NCBI RefSeq assembly: GCF_007993815.1
Contig: NZ_VJWE01000013.1
Coordinates: 248,001 to 312,000 of the forward strand
Length of the DNA: 64,000 bases
Source of the DNA: Acidovorax delafieldii
GTDB taxonomy: Bacteria > Pseudomonadota > Gammaproteobacteria > Burkholderiales > Burkholderiaceae_C
Direction: 5' to 3'
Shown here: one piece after another, positions 1 to 8,760 of the stretch
Numbering within the stretch: position 1 is the first letter of the stretch
Layout of the letters: each line of letters opens with the position of its first letter
Translations under genes and position numbers: made by a program
Notes under the pieces: model-generated
What the model was told of the DNA's origin: nothing
Databases searched by the model: none
What the model saw: the letters and a program-made list of their open reading frames with translations, nothing else

Positions 1-1060
1 ACTCGGCATGGGCCGCTTCAGCGTGCGCCTTCCAGGGCACTGCCGCCGTGGGCCGCACAGAATTCAATGCAGCTGTGAAAGCCTGTGGCGTGGCGTGGAT
101 GGCCTGGGTGGGGCGATACAGCTTGCCCAGTTCATCCGCATCGGCATGCACATGCACCAGGGGCTGCGCGGGGGTGGGAATGTCGAACAGCTCATAGCCC
201 TGCGAGGGTACTTCAGACAGACGCCCGCCCACCACCAGCACCAGGTCCGACGCCTTGATGCGCGCCAGCAGCTTGGGGTTGACGCCCAGGCCCAGGTCAC
301 CGCCGTAGCAGGCATGTGTGGCCGGGAACAGCATCTGGCGGCGGAACGAGCAGTACACGGGAATCGACCACGCTTCGGCAAACGCGGTGAACTCGCGCAC
401 CGCCTGCTCGGACCAGCGGCTGCCACCCAGGATGGCCACGGGATTTTTGGCGGCTTGCAGGCGCTGTGCCAGCTCGGCCATTTGCGCAGTGCCAGGGTGG
501 GTCTCCGTCACCTGGTAGGGCAATGCATCGGCCACAGTGGCGGCCTCGGTCAGCATGTCCTCGGGCAGCGCCACCACCACGGGGCCAGGGCGGCCCGAGG
601 TGGCGACATGGAAGGCGCGCGAGATCAGCTCCGGCACGCGCGCCGGGTCGTCAATCTGCACCACCCACTTGGCCATGGTGCCGAACACCGCGCTGTAGTC
701 CAGCTCCTGAAACGCCTCGCGCCCCACGGCACCGCGTGCCACCTGGCCTACGAACAGGATCATGGGGGTCGAATCCTGGTGGGCAATGTGCACACCGGCC
801 GATGCATTGGTGGCGCCGGGCCCGCGCGTCACAAAGCAGATGCCGGGCTGGCCGGTGAGCTTGCCCTGCGCCTCGGCCATCATGGCCGCCCCGCCCTCCT
901 GACGGCACACGGTCACGCCGATGTCGGCATCGTGCAGGGCATCGAGCACGGCCAGGTAGCTTTCGCCGGGCACGCAAAAGAGCTGCTTCACACCATGGGT
1001 GATGAGCTGCTGCACCAGGATCTGGCCGCCGGTGCGGGGGGTGAGGGAGGTCGTGTTCAT
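1..1060 (-). CDS. Thiamine-diphosphate enzyme, acetolactate-synthase family (3' part cut off)
   Basis: The gene starts with ATG at 1060 and runs off the left edge, so about 353 residues of a normal 540-590 are present. The N-terminal ThDP pyrimidine-binding domain is clear: LFCVPGESYLAVLD near residue 30, then CRQEGGAAMMAEAQGK, whose glutamate activates the cofactor in this family, and FVTRGPGATNA. A central domain with ILGGSRWSEQA follows. The C-terminal ThDP/Mg-binding GDG motif lies outside the window. It is the last visible gene of the leftward operon and begins 23 bases after the aminotransferase stop. Family members decarboxylate or ligate 2-oxo acids. Here it may act on the oxo acid made by the upstream aminotransferase, which is inference. 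Branched-chain acetolactate synthase proper is less likely because no small regulatory subunit gene is near. Confidence 0.85.
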   Translation of the reverse strand, partial: MNTTSLTPRTGGQILVQQLITHGVKQLFCVPGESYLAVLDALHDADIGVTVCRQEGGAAMMAEAQGKLTGQPGICFVTRGPGATNASAGVHIAHQDSTPMILFVGQVARGAVGREAFQELDYSAVFGTMAKWVVQIDDPARVPELISRAFHVATSGRPGPVVVALPEDMLTEAATVADALPYQVTETHPGTAQMAELAQRLQAAKNPVAILGGSRWSEQAVREFTAFAEAWSIPVYCSFRRQMLFPATHACYGGDLGLGVNPKLLARIKASDLVLVVGGRLSEVPSQGYELFDIPTPAQPLVHVHADADELGKLYRPTQAIHATPQAFTAALNSVRPTAAVPWKAHAEAAHAE

Positions 1061-1083
1061 ATCAACGGTATCGGATCAAAAAT

Positions 1084-2310
1084 TCAGAACAGGGCCTGGC
1101 ATGCGCGCTGGATGCGTGCGCAGGCCTCTTGCAAATCGGCGGTAGAGGCGGCGTACGAGATGCGGAAGTATGGCGCCAGCCCCAGCACCCCGCCAGGCAC
1201 CACGGCGACATGGTGTTCGCGCAGAAGGTAGGCGCAGAAGTCGGCATCGGTGCGCAGCAGCATGCCGCCCGGCGTGGTGCGGCCCAGCACACCTTCGCAG
1301 CTGGCAAAGGTGTAGAACGCGCCCTCCGGCACACGGCAGCGCAGGCCGGGCGATGCATTGAGTGCGGCCACCACCAGGTCACGCCGGTCCTGGAACGCTT
1401 GGCAGCGCTCGCGCACCACGTCTTGCGGCCCCGTCAGCGCCGCCACGGCAGCCGCCTGGCTGATGGACGACGGGCAGGACGTGGCCTGGCTCTGCACCAC
1501 GGCCATGGCTGCAATCAGTGCCTTGGGGCCTGCGCCGTAGCCCAGGCGCCAGCCCGTCATGGCATACGACTTGGAGACACCGTTCACCGTCAGCGTGCGA
1601 TCGCGCAGCGAGGGCAGCACGGCGGCGGGCGTGGCAAAAGCGCGGCCGTCGTACAGGATGTGTTCGTAGATGTCGTCCGCCAGCAGCCACACCTGCGGGT
1701 GGCGCTCCACCACTTCCAGCACGGGCAGCAGCTGCTCGGCACTGTAGGCGGCCCCGCTGGGGTTGGAGGGCGAGTTGATGAACACCCAGCGCGTGCGCGG
1801 CGTGATGGCCGCCTCCAGCTGCTCGGGCGTGATACGAAAGCCGTTGGCCTCGGTGCAGGGCACCACCACGGGTACACCGCCTGCAATCAGCACCATGTCG
1901 GCATACGAGGTCCAGTACGGCGCGGGCAGGATCACCTCGTCGCCAGGGTTCACCGAGGCCATCAGCGCGTTGTAGAGGATCTGCTTGGCACCCGCGCCTG
2001 CGGTGATCTCGTTGAGCTGAAAGTCCAGCCCGTTGTCGTGCTTGAACTTGTGCTGGATGGCGGCTTTCAGCTCAGCCGTGCCGTCCAGCACCGTGTAGTG
2101 CGTCTCCCCCCGCGCCATGGCCTGCTGCGCGGCCTCCAGGATGTGCGCGGGCGTGTTGAAGTCGGGCTCGCCCAGGCCCAGCACGATCACGGGCTGGCCC
2201 TGGCGCTTGAGCTGGTTGGCCTCTTGCGTCAGGCGCACGATTTCCGAGACGCCGATGGCGCCGAGGCGGTCGGCCGCGCGGAAGGCCGTGGCGGGGATGG
2301 GAGCGTTCAT
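1084..2310 (-). CDS. Class I/II PLP-dependent aminotransferase
   Basis: 408 residues, typical of aspartate/aromatic-type aminotransferases of subgroup I-gamma. The N-terminal substrate loop has VLGLGEPDFNTPAHI and the Schiff-base lysine lies in NGVSKSYAMTGWRLGYG. SPSNPSGAAYSAEQL and the arginine near FRISYAAS, which binds the substrate carboxylate, are also present. The open frame extends further upstream, but the ATG at 2310 starts MNAPIPATAF, which fits the family, and overlaps the stop of the upstream receptor gene as ATGA, a sign of translational coupling. It belongs to a five-gene operon with an ALDH7 dehydrogenase, FAD oxidase, receptor and ThDP enzyme. The amino donor may be aminoadipate or another product of that pathway (inference); specificity cannot be read from sequence. 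Confidence 0.9.
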   Translation of the reverse strand: MNAPIPATAFRAADRLGAIGVSEIVRLTQEANQLKRQGQPVIVLGLGEPDFNTPAHILEAAQQAMARGETHYTVLDGTAELKAAIQHKFKHDNGLDFQLNEITAGAGAKQILYNALMASVNPGDEVILPAPYWTSYADMVLIAGGVPVVVPCTEANGFRITPEQLEAAITPRTRWVFINSPSNPSGAAYSAEQLLPVLEVVERHPQVWLLADDIYEHILYDGRAFATPAAVLPSLRDRTLTVNGVSKSYAMTGWRLGYGAGPKALIAAMAVVQSQATSCPSSISQAAAVAALTGPQDVVRERCQAFQDRRDLVVAALNASPGLRCRVPEGAFYTFASCEGVLGRTTPGGMLLRTDADFCAYLLREHHVAVVPGGVLGLAPYFRISYAASTADLQEACARIQRACQALF

Positions 2311-3224
2311 TGCTGGTAAGTCTCCAGGGGCTTGTCGTTGGGGGTGGCGAACAGCTGGCGCAGCGTGGTGCCCAGTGGAAGGTTCAGGCTCATGTTCTTG
2401 GGCGGGATGGGGTTTACAAACCACTTGGTGTAGATCTTTTCCATCTCGCCGCTTTGCATCAGCTTGGTCAGCACACCATCCACCGCAGCCTTGAAGGTCG
2501 GGTCGTCCTTGCGGAACAGCAGTGCAATCGGCTCGGCGCCCAAGGGCTCGCCCACGATGCGGTAGGCCGAGGGGTCTTTGGAGTTGGCAATCATCCCGGC
2601 CAGCAGGTTGTCATCGAGCACAAAAGCGTCGGCGCGGCCTGTTTCGAGCAGCAAGAAGCTCTCATGGTGGTCCTTGCCCAGCACAGTCTTGATGGGCGCG
2701 CCACCCAGCGCGCGCTCTTGCTTGCGCAGCAGCTGCACGGCGGTGGTGCCGGTGGATGCCGCAATGGTGCGGCCTGCGAGCTGGCTGATGGACTTCAGGT
2801 CCGAATCCTTGCGCACCGCCATGCGTACTTCGCTCACGTAGGTGGTCACCGCAAACGCTACCTGCTGCTGGCGCGCAGTGTTGTTGGTGGTGGGGCCGCA
2901 GCCGATGTCCAGCGTGCCGTTTTGCACCAGCGGCAGGGTGTTTTGCGCCGTCACAGCCATGTATTCGAGCTTGGCGTCGGGCGCGATCTCCTTGAGCACG
3001 CGCTCGCACAGCTCGACGTGGTAGCCCACGTATTTTTCATTCGCGCCCAGCGCATAGGCCATGGGCGGCGAGGTCTCGCGCACGCCCAGCACGGCCTTGC
3101 CGCTGGCCTTGATCTTCTCCAGCGTGGGCTGGGTGACCGTCTGCGCCTGCGCGGGGGCGGTGGCCATGCAGGCCAGGGCCAAGCCTGCAGCGATCGCAGT
3201 GAAGGTCTTGCGGGAAATTGCCAT
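2307..3224 (-). CDS. Periplasmic amino-acid-binding protein (GltI-type, orphan)
   Basis: 305 residues. The ATG at 3224 gives a Sec signal peptide (MAISRKTF, hydrophobic stretch, cleavage after APAQA) and is preceded by a CGGAGA ribosome site. The mature protein is a type II solute-binding fold of the glutamate/aspartate class: ASGKAVLGVRETSPPMAYAL at the N-terminus, then LDIGCGPTTNNTARQQQ and ASTGTTAVQLLRKQE. No permease or ATPase gene is close, so it must pair with a transporter encoded elsewhere. It sits between an FAD oxidase and an aminotransferase in one leftward operon, which suggests it captures the amino acid or amine that those enzymes degrade. Two paralogues lie at 58248 and 60163. 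Confidence 0.9.
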   Translation of the reverse strand: MAISRKTFTAIAAGLALACMATAPAQAQTVTQPTLEKIKASGKAVLGVRETSPPMAYALGANEKYVGYHVELCERVLKEIAPDAKLEYMAVTAQNTLPLVQNGTLDIGCGPTTNNTARQQQVAFAVTTYVSEVRMAVRKDSDLKSISQLAGRTIAASTGTTAVQLLRKQERALGGAPIKTVLGKDHHESFLLLETGRADAFVLDDNLLAGMIANSKDPSAYRIVGEPLGAEPIALLFRKDDPTFKAAVDGVLTKLMQSGEMEKIYTKWFVNPIPPKNMSLNLPLGTTLRQLFATPNDKPLETYQQ

Positions 3225-3298
3225 GTCGTTGTCTCCGTATGTTTTGTGGTTGGCGGGTTGAGAAAGGGGTGAGGAAAAACTGGCGGTACCGATGGTGC

Positions 3299-4495
3299 TC
3301 AGATCACGTTCTTTTCGAGCAGTGGTGCGTTGCGTGCAATGCGCTCGATGGACAGCGGCGACAGGTCCAGGCTTTGGTAGCTGCCCGTAAGCAACAGCTC
3401 GGCCACGCCTCGGCCCACGGCAGGGCACTGCTGCAGCCCGTGACCCGAAAAGCCGTTGGCAAACACCAGGTTGTCGCACGCCGGGTGCAGGCCCACGATG
3501 GCGTTGTGGTCAAAGGTGTTCATCTCGTAGTAGCCCGCCCAGGCGCCCTGCATGCGCAGCGCTTCAAAGCCAGGAATGCGATCGGCCAGCGTGGGCCAGA
3601 TGAGGTTGTCAAACGCGTCGTACTCGGGCTCGAGCGGGGCAAAGTCGGCGTCGTTGTCCGCATCGGGCGCAAAGCCACAGATGAAGCCTTTGCCCTCGGG
3701 CCGCAGCCAGATGCCACTGGTGTCGATGAGCAGTGGGCAGCCCAGCAGCGCTGCCGGGCTGGCGAGGTTGAAGACCGTGCGGCGCTTGCCCAGAACGGGC
3801 AAATCAATTCCGGCCCAGCCCGCAATGGCTGCCGCCCAGGGGCCACCGGCGTTCACAGCGTAGCGGCAAGGCAGCACGGCGCCGCTTTGCAGGCGTACTG
3901 CGTTCACATGCAACACGCCGTCGCTGGCCGCAGTGTCCAGCCCCACAGCCTCATCGGCCACATAGCGCACGCCCTGGCTCTGCGCCTTTTTGCGCAGCGC
4001 CGTCAGCAGCAGGTAGCCATCAAACCAGCCCTCGCCCGACAGGCCCAGCGAGCCCAGCGCCACATCCTGCAGTGCCAGCCACGAGAAGCGCTCGGCCAGC
4101 TGCTGCGGGCTGAGCAGCGCCACATCGGCACCGTACTGCTTTTGCAGTGCATGGTTCTCGCGCAGCGTGGCCTCGCCCGCCTGGGTGGCCAAGTACAGGT
4201 AGCCGCCTTCGTGCAAACCGATGTCGGGCACATCGCCGTTGCAGGCCAGCAGCGTGCCCACGTTGCGCAGAAAGCCGATGCCAAAGGCCGAGATCTGGAT
4301 GTTGATGTCCGTCGAGAACTGCTGGCGGATGGAGCTGGCCGACAGCGCCGACGATGCACGTGCATAGGTCGGATCGCGCTCGACCACCACCACCTCGCAG
4401 TCCGGCTGCTGCAGCGTGAGAAAGTACGCAATGGCACTGCCGATGACACCACCGCCAATGATGACGATGGGGTGTGATTCCTTAGCGATCAACAT
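3299..4495 (-). CDS. FAD-dependent amine/imino acid oxidase (DAO family)
   Basis: 398 residues. The N-terminal dinucleotide motif is PIVIIGGGVIGSAIAYFLT and an acidic end of the second strand (VVVVERD) binds the FAD ribose. The C-terminus carries NGFSGHGLQQCPAVGRGVAELL, the usual FAD-closing segment of the sarcosine-oxidase/D-amino-acid-oxidase superfamily. Such enzymes oxidise secondary or primary amines of amino acids. Beside an ALDH7-type dehydrogenase the best parallel is the pipecolate oxidase AmaA of pseudomonads, whose product is passed to AmaB. That substrate assignment is inference from context; sarcosine or another N-alkyl amino acid remains possible. It starts 23 bases after the ALDH stop and ends 74 bases before the receptor gene. 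Confidence 0.87.
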   Translation of the reverse strand: MLIAKESHPIVIIGGGVIGSAIAYFLTLQQPDCEVVVVERDPTYARASSALSASSIRQQFSTDINIQISAFGIGFLRNVGTLLACNGDVPDIGLHEGGYLYLATQAGEATLRENHALQKQYGADVALLSPQQLAERFSWLALQDVALGSLGLSGEGWFDGYLLLTALRKKAQSQGVRYVADEAVGLDTAASDGVLHVNAVRLQSGAVLPCRYAVNAGGPWAAAIAGWAGIDLPVLGKRRTVFNLASPAALLGCPLLIDTSGIWLRPEGKGFICGFAPDADNDADFAPLEPEYDAFDNLIWPTLADRIPGFEALRMQGAWAGYYEMNTFDHNAIVGLHPACDNLVFANGFSGHGLQQCPAVGRGVAELLLTGSYQSLDLSPLSIERIARNAPLLEKNVI

Positions 4496-4518
4496 GAGCA
4501 GGGCAACCAGCGCGTGGG

Positions 4519-6054
4519 TTACACGTCAAACGTCACGCCCTGCGCCAGCGGCAGTGCAGTGGAGTAGTTGATGGTGTTGGTCGCCCGGCGCATGTAGGCC
4601 TTCCAGCTGTCTGAGCCCGCTTCGCGCCCGCCGCCCGTTTCCTTCTCACCGCCAAACGCGCCGCCAATTTCGGCGCCGCTGGGGCCAATGTTCACGTTGG
4701 CAATGCCGCAGTCCGAGCCTGCTGCCGACATGAACAATTCGGCCTCGCGCACGTTGAGCGTGAAGATGGACGAAGACAGGCCAGCACCCACGGCGTTGTT
4801 CATGGCAATGGCTTCGTCAATGGTGCTGTAGCGCACCACGTACAGGATGGGCGCAAAGGTTTCGTGCAGCGCGGGCCCTTCATGTTTTTGCAGCTCCACC
4901 AGTGCGGGGCGCACGTAATACGCTTCGCCACCACCGATGCCTTCCACGCGGCCTCCGCCGTGCACCGTGGCACCCAGCGCACGGCTTTGCTCCAGCGCCT
5001 TTTGCATGCCGTCAAAAGCCATGCGGTCGATCAGCGGGCCCACCAGCGTGCCCGGGGTGCGCGGATCGCCCACCTGCACGTTGGCGTACACCTTGGCCAA
5101 CTGGGGCACCAGTTGGTCATAAATGCTTTCGTGCACAAACAGGCGGCGCAGCGTGGTGCAGCGCTGGCCCGCCGTGCCCATAGCGGCAAAGGCAATGCCG
5201 CGCAGTGCCAGGTCCAAATCAGCCGTGGGAGCCACGATGGCCGCGTTGTTGCCGCCCAGCTCCAGAATGCCGCGCGCAAACCGCGCTGCCAGGCGCGGGC
5301 CCACGGCGCGGCCCATGGCGGTGGAGCCGGTGGCTGACAGCACGGGCACGCGGGCGTCATCCACCAGCACCTCGCCAATGTCGCGCTGGCCCACGATCAG
5401 CTCCAGCAGGCCTTCGGGTGCGTCGGTGCCAAAGCGTGCAATAGCGCGCTGTGCAATCGCATGCGTGGCCAGGGCGGTGAGCGGGGTCTTTTCCGACGGC
5501 TTCCACACCACCGAATCTCCGCACACCAGTGCCAGCGCGGCGTTCCACGACCACACGGCCACAGGGAAGTTGAAGGCCGAGATCACGCCGCACACGCCCA
5601 GCGGGTGCCACGTTTCCATCATGCGATGGCCGGGGCGCTCGGTGGCAATCGTCAGGCCGTACAGCTGGCGCGACAGGCCCACGGCAAAGTCGCAGATGTC
5701 GATCATCTCCTGCACCTCGCCCAAGCCTTCGGACGGGATCTTGCCCGCCTCGATGGTCACCAGCAGCCCGAGGTCGGCCTTGGCGGCACGGAGCTCTTCG
5801 CCCAGCAGGCGCACCAGCTCGCCCCGGCGCGGCGCGGGCACATTGCGCCACGCCAAAAAGGCCGCATGCGCGCGGCCGATGGCGGCCGTGGCATCGGCCG
5901 CGCTTTGCTGCGGCACCTGGGCCAGCACCTCGCCCGTGATGGGCGAGCGCGCCGCCAGCGTGCCGCCCGTGTACGCAGCGCGGGGCACGCCCAGGCGTTG
6001 CAGCAGTTGATCGACTTCGGACACAAGGGGGGTGGCGGCAGGGGTGGCAGACAT
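4519..6054 (-). CDS. ALDH7-type aldehyde dehydrogenase (aminoadipate semialdehyde dehydrogenase-like)
   Basis: 511 residues from ATG 6054; a TTG twelve bases upstream has no better ribosome site. The protein is colinear with the antiquitin/AmaB subfamily: TERPGHRMMETWHPLGVCGV, FNFPVAVWSWNAALAL, VVWKPSEKTPLTAL, ILELGGNNAAIV with the general-base glutamate, and GTAGQRCTTLRRLF with the nucleophilic cysteine. GGAFGGEKETGGGREAGSDS near the end is the conserved substrate-pocket loop. Known members oxidise alpha-aminoadipate 6-semialdehyde (in equilibrium with piperideine-6-carboxylate) with NAD in lysine breakdown. It is the first gene of the leftward operon, and its promoter must lie in 6055-6310 shared with the divergent LysR gene. 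The family is sure, the exact substrate is inferred. Confidence 0.9.
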   Translation of the reverse strand: MSATPAATPLVSEVDQLLQRLGVPRAAYTGGTLAARSPITGEVLAQVPQQSAADATAAIGRAHAAFLAWRNVPAPRRGELVRLLGEELRAAKADLGLLVTIEAGKIPSEGLGEVQEMIDICDFAVGLSRQLYGLTIATERPGHRMMETWHPLGVCGVISAFNFPVAVWSWNAALALVCGDSVVWKPSEKTPLTALATHAIAQRAIARFGTDAPEGLLELIVGQRDIGEVLVDDARVPVLSATGSTAMGRAVGPRLAARFARGILELGGNNAAIVAPTADLDLALRGIAFAAMGTAGQRCTTLRRLFVHESIYDQLVPQLAKVYANVQVGDPRTPGTLVGPLIDRMAFDGMQKALEQSRALGATVHGGGRVEGIGGGEAYYVRPALVELQKHEGPALHETFAPILYVVRYSTIDEAIAMNNAVGAGLSSSIFTLNVREAELFMSAAGSDCGIANVNIGPSGAEIGGAFGGEKETGGGREAGSDSWKAYMRRATNTINYSTALPLAQGVTFDV

Positions 6055-6199
6055 GGCGGCTCGCAAAGGTGAGTGGAGGCGAATAGAAGGAAGCAGCGTG
6101 GGAGAAAACGCGCGATCAATGCGCCAATATCCGCCAATCGCGCCGTGCTGGATAGCAAAAAAATGGAACTACTTGATCACAAATCAGCATGAAGTGCCT

Positions 6200-6247
6200 G
6201 AAAATTGCAGAGCTACCAACGCTTGATGTACTAGCGCCACAGTCCAA
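6200..6247. repeat. AT-rich palindromic repeat, copy A (degenerate)
   Basis: The core CGCTTGATGTACTAGCGCC differs at one position from the core of the copy at 44274-44328, and the flanks keep the AGCT and AAAA elements in weakened form. A further ATAGCAAAAAAATGG fragment lies about 40 bases to the left. It occupies the divergent promoter region between the ALDH operon and the LysR gene. Confidence 0.55.
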
Positions 6248-6310
6248 AACCACGCACAACCTGACAGAGCTGCTCATTCCCCCTGCGCATGATTGACCCC
6301 ATTTGCCACC

Positions 6311-7216
6311 ATGACCCTGCTGCGCCGCGCCTTCCTTCCCTCCACTGCCGACCTGCTGGCCTTTGAGGCTGCTGCCCGGCACCAAAGCGTGTCACGCGCG
6401 GCCGAAGAGCTGCACCTCACCCAAAGTGCCGTGTCGCGCCAGATCCGCCAGTTGGAGGAGCAGATCGGCACCGCCCTCTTCCACCGTGTGCGCCAGCGTG
6501 TGGTGCTGACGGATGCAGGCCGCGTCTACGCAGCCGACGTGCAAAACGTGCTGCAGCAACTGTCGGCCAGCACACAAAAAGCCATGGCGTTTTCCAGCAC
6601 CGACGGCCTGCTCAACCTGGCCGTGCTGCCCACGCTGGGCACACGCTGGCTCATCCCGCGCTTAGGACGCTTCATGGCGCTGCACCCCGAGGCCATGGTC
6701 AACTTCTCGGCCCGCACCGAGCCGTTTGACTTTGCAGGCACACCGTTCGACGCAGCGATCCACTTCGGCACCCCGCACTGGGCGGGCGCCGTGTGCGAAT
6801 ACCTGATGCATGAAGAAACCGTGCCCGTGTGCAGCCCCACCTACCGCGACCGCCAACACATCCACACCCCGCAAGACCTAACCCGTGTGGTGCTGCTGCA
6901 GCAAAGCACCCGCCCCACGCAGTGGGCCGAATGGTTTGAGCTGGTGGGCGCCCCCACCGCCCTGGCCCTGCGCGGCCCCCAGTCCGAACACTTCGCCATG
7001 ATTGCGCAGGCTGCTGTGTCGCACCTGGGCGCGGCGCTACTGCCGCGCTTTTTGATCGAGCAGGAGCTGGCAGCCGGGAGCCTGGTGGAGCTGTCAGACC
7101 ATGTGCTGACCAGCACCGATGCGTATTACCTTGTGTACCCGGAAGCGCGGGCGCAGACGCCGCTGGTGAAGGCGTTCAGGAATTGGGTGGTGGGGGAGTG
7201 CGCAGTGCAGAGGTAG
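6311..7216 (+). CDS. LysR-family transcriptional regulator (GcvA-like)
   Basis: 301 residues starting at ATG 6311; an in-frame TTG at 6293 is less likely. The N-terminal winged helix-turn-helix reads LLAFEAAARHQSVSRAAEEL and LTQSAVSRQIRQLEEQIGTA, followed by LFHRVRQRVVLTDAG, the typical GcvA/AmpR subgroup pattern. The remainder is the periplasmic-binding-like effector domain (LAVLPTLGTRWLIPRLGRF). It is transcribed away from the ALDH-oxidase operon with 256 bases between the two starts, the usual layout for a LysR activator of the divergent operon. The inducer is probably the substrate or an intermediate of that operon (inference). Confidence 0.93.
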   Translation: MTLLRRAFLPSTADLLAFEAAARHQSVSRAAEELHLTQSAVSRQIRQLEEQIGTALFHRVRQRVVLTDAGRVYAADVQNVLQQLSASTQKAMAFSSTDGLLNLAVLPTLGTRWLIPRLGRFMALHPEAMVNFSARTEPFDFAGTPFDAAIHFGTPHWAGAVCEYLMHEETVPVCSPTYRDRQHIHTPQDLTRVVLLQQSTRPTQWAEWFELVGAPTALALRGPQSEHFAMIAQAAVSHLGAALLPRFLIEQELAAGSLVELSDHVLTSTDAYYLVYPEARAQTPLVKAFRNWVVGECAVQR

Positions 7217-7301
7217 GGGAAAGGATGACGGCGGCAGCGACCACCAGCATGTCGAATTCGTTCAAGACGCCGCACCCGGGGCCAGGGCACCATCCCGCGT
7301 C

Positions 7302-7991
7302 ATGCAACTTGAATCCCTCGACACCCATCTCTGGCACGCCACCCACGCCTTCAAGGCCAACGGACTTCCCATCACCACGCGCATGACGGTGGTGCGGCTG
7401 CCAGGAGAGCAGCTTCTCGTCCACTCACCAATTCCAATGCCCCCAGGCAGTTCACTGCTGGAGCAGCTGCAGGCACTTGGCACGGTGGCTTTCATCGTGG
7501 CACCGAACAAGATGCACCACCTGTTTCTGGCGCCTTGCACCCAGACCTTTCCGAACGCCAGGGTGTATGGCCCCAAAGGACTGGGCCAGAAGCGGCCAGA
7601 CCTGGCAGCCAGGAGACTGCGCGAACTGCCCGCAGCCGATGTGCCCGAATGGCTGCCAGACCTGGAGCACCTGGCTTTTGAGGGCATTCCTGCAGGCAAT
7701 GAGTCGGTATGGTTCCACCGACCTTCGGCCACGCTCATCGTGACGGACCTGCTGCAGTGGATGGCGGGGGACCTGCCTTGGTCCACGCGTGCCTATGCCA
7801 CGCTGACCGGGGTGCGGCGCCAACTGGCCGTCCCGCTCACTGTGCGCGCGCTGGTGCGTGACCGTCGTGCCGCAGCCCGCAGTGCAGAGCGCGTATTACG
7901 CTGGCCCTTTGAGCGGGTCGTGACGGCCCACAACCAGGTGCTGGACAACCATGCCTACGCACAGGTCAAACAGGCGCTCGCAGTGCTCTGA
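7302..7991 (+). CDS. DUF4336 protein (metallo-hydrolase-like fold)
   Basis: 229 residues, a complete small cytoplasmic protein without signal peptide or membrane segment. The pattern LWHATHAFKANGLPITTRMTVVRL, LLVHSPIPM, VAFIVAPNKMHHLFLAPC and FPNARVYGPKGLGQK matches what I recall of DUF4336, a family related in outline to metallo-beta-lactamases but lacking the HxHxDH signature; no such signature is visible here. FERVVTAHNQVLDNHA near the C-terminus is another conserved block. The function is unknown. The ATG at 7302 is 85 bases after the LysR stop, and the gene is convergent with the membrane protein at 8060. Confidence 0.75.
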   Translation: MQLESLDTHLWHATHAFKANGLPITTRMTVVRLPGEQLLVHSPIPMPPGSSLLEQLQALGTVAFIVAPNKMHHLFLAPCTQTFPNARVYGPKGLGQKRPDLAARRLRELPAADVPEWLPDLEHLAFEGIPAGNESVWFHRPSATLIVTDLLQWMAGDLPWSTRAYATLTGVRRQLAVPLTVRALVRDRRAAARSAERVLRWPFERVVTAHNQVLDNHAYAQVKQALAVL

Positions 7992-8059
7992 CCGAAACAA
8001 TCACCCCATCATCTGCGGAACGCCGTGGGCCTCACCGCCGCGCCACCACCCCGTACCCC

Positions 8060-8728
8060 TCAAAGATGTCGGAGCACATACCCCAACCCGGTATTGGCCA
8101 AAAGCCCCACCAGCACCAGCCCACCGGCCACCCCGGCCGCGTGTACCTTGCCGAGGGCTGCGCGCTCGCGCACCCAGTGCCATTCGGCGATACAAAACCA
8201 CAGCAGCGCCAGCAGAAACAGCCCCACGCCGACAGCAGACAGCACCCCGCCCACCAGGGCCAGCGACGTGCTGATCGACACGGCCAGCGCAAAGGGTGCG
8301 ACCAGGTAGCACTGCTCGTAAAACGGGTTGCGCAGGTTGAGACGGTGAATGGGTTGGCGGCTATGGCGCAGATACCACACAGCCCCGGCCAGCGACCAGA
8401 TGCCAAAAGCCATGGCGCGATACAGCAGCAGGTTCTCCTCGGACTTCAGCAACGCGCCCGCGAGCGTGCCCATCGCAGGCGCTGCCTGCTTGCGCAGAGC
8501 CAGATCGAGCACATGAGCCACCAGCACGCACAGGATGAGCAAAAGCGGCGGGCTGATCGCATCGCCGTAGCGGTCATCGCCTTCGCGGTCTTGCTCCGCC
8601 TGCACATAAGTGACCATCTGGCGCGGGCGCCGCACGATGCGCCACAAGGTCTTGGGCAACAACACCAGCCAGATCAGGGCTTCATACACAAAGTCTTCAA
8701 ACGACTTGAGGATTTTGAGAAAGTCCAC
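8060..8728 (-). CDS. Multi-pass membrane protein of unknown function
   Basis: 222 residues from GTG 8728. An AAGGAG box lies six bases before this GTG but directly touches the TTG at 8734, so GTG is the better start. Five hydrophobic stretches are visible (around ISPPLLLILCVLVAHVLDL, YRAMAFGIWSLAGAVWYL, YLVAPFALAVSISTSLALV, VGLFLLALLWFCIAEW and GVAGGLVLVGLLANTGLG) after a basic, amphipathic N-terminus of about 50 residues. The charged loop QAEQDREGDDRYGDAISPP precedes the first sure membrane segment. Similar proteins are usually labelled permease without evidence. It follows the CPBP gene by 32 bases and is probably co-transcribed with it. Confidence 0.7.
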   Translation of the reverse strand: MDFLKILKSFEDFVYEALIWLVLLPKTLWRIVRRPRQMVTYVQAEQDREGDDRYGDAISPPLLLILCVLVAHVLDLALRKQAAPAMGTLAGALLKSEENLLLYRAMAFGIWSLAGAVWYLRHSRQPIHRLNLRNPFYEQCYLVAPFALAVSISTSLALVGGVLSAVGVGLFLLALLWFCIAEWHWVRERAALGKVHAAGVAGGLVLVGLLANTGLGYVLRHL

Positions 8729-8760
8729 AAACAACTCCTTGAGGCCTTGGGCCCATCCAG

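Noticed and set aside
8..1231. Long plus-strand frame opposite the ThDP enzyme
   Set aside because: The product has no domain pattern and the minus strand gives a clear ThDP-enzyme protein.
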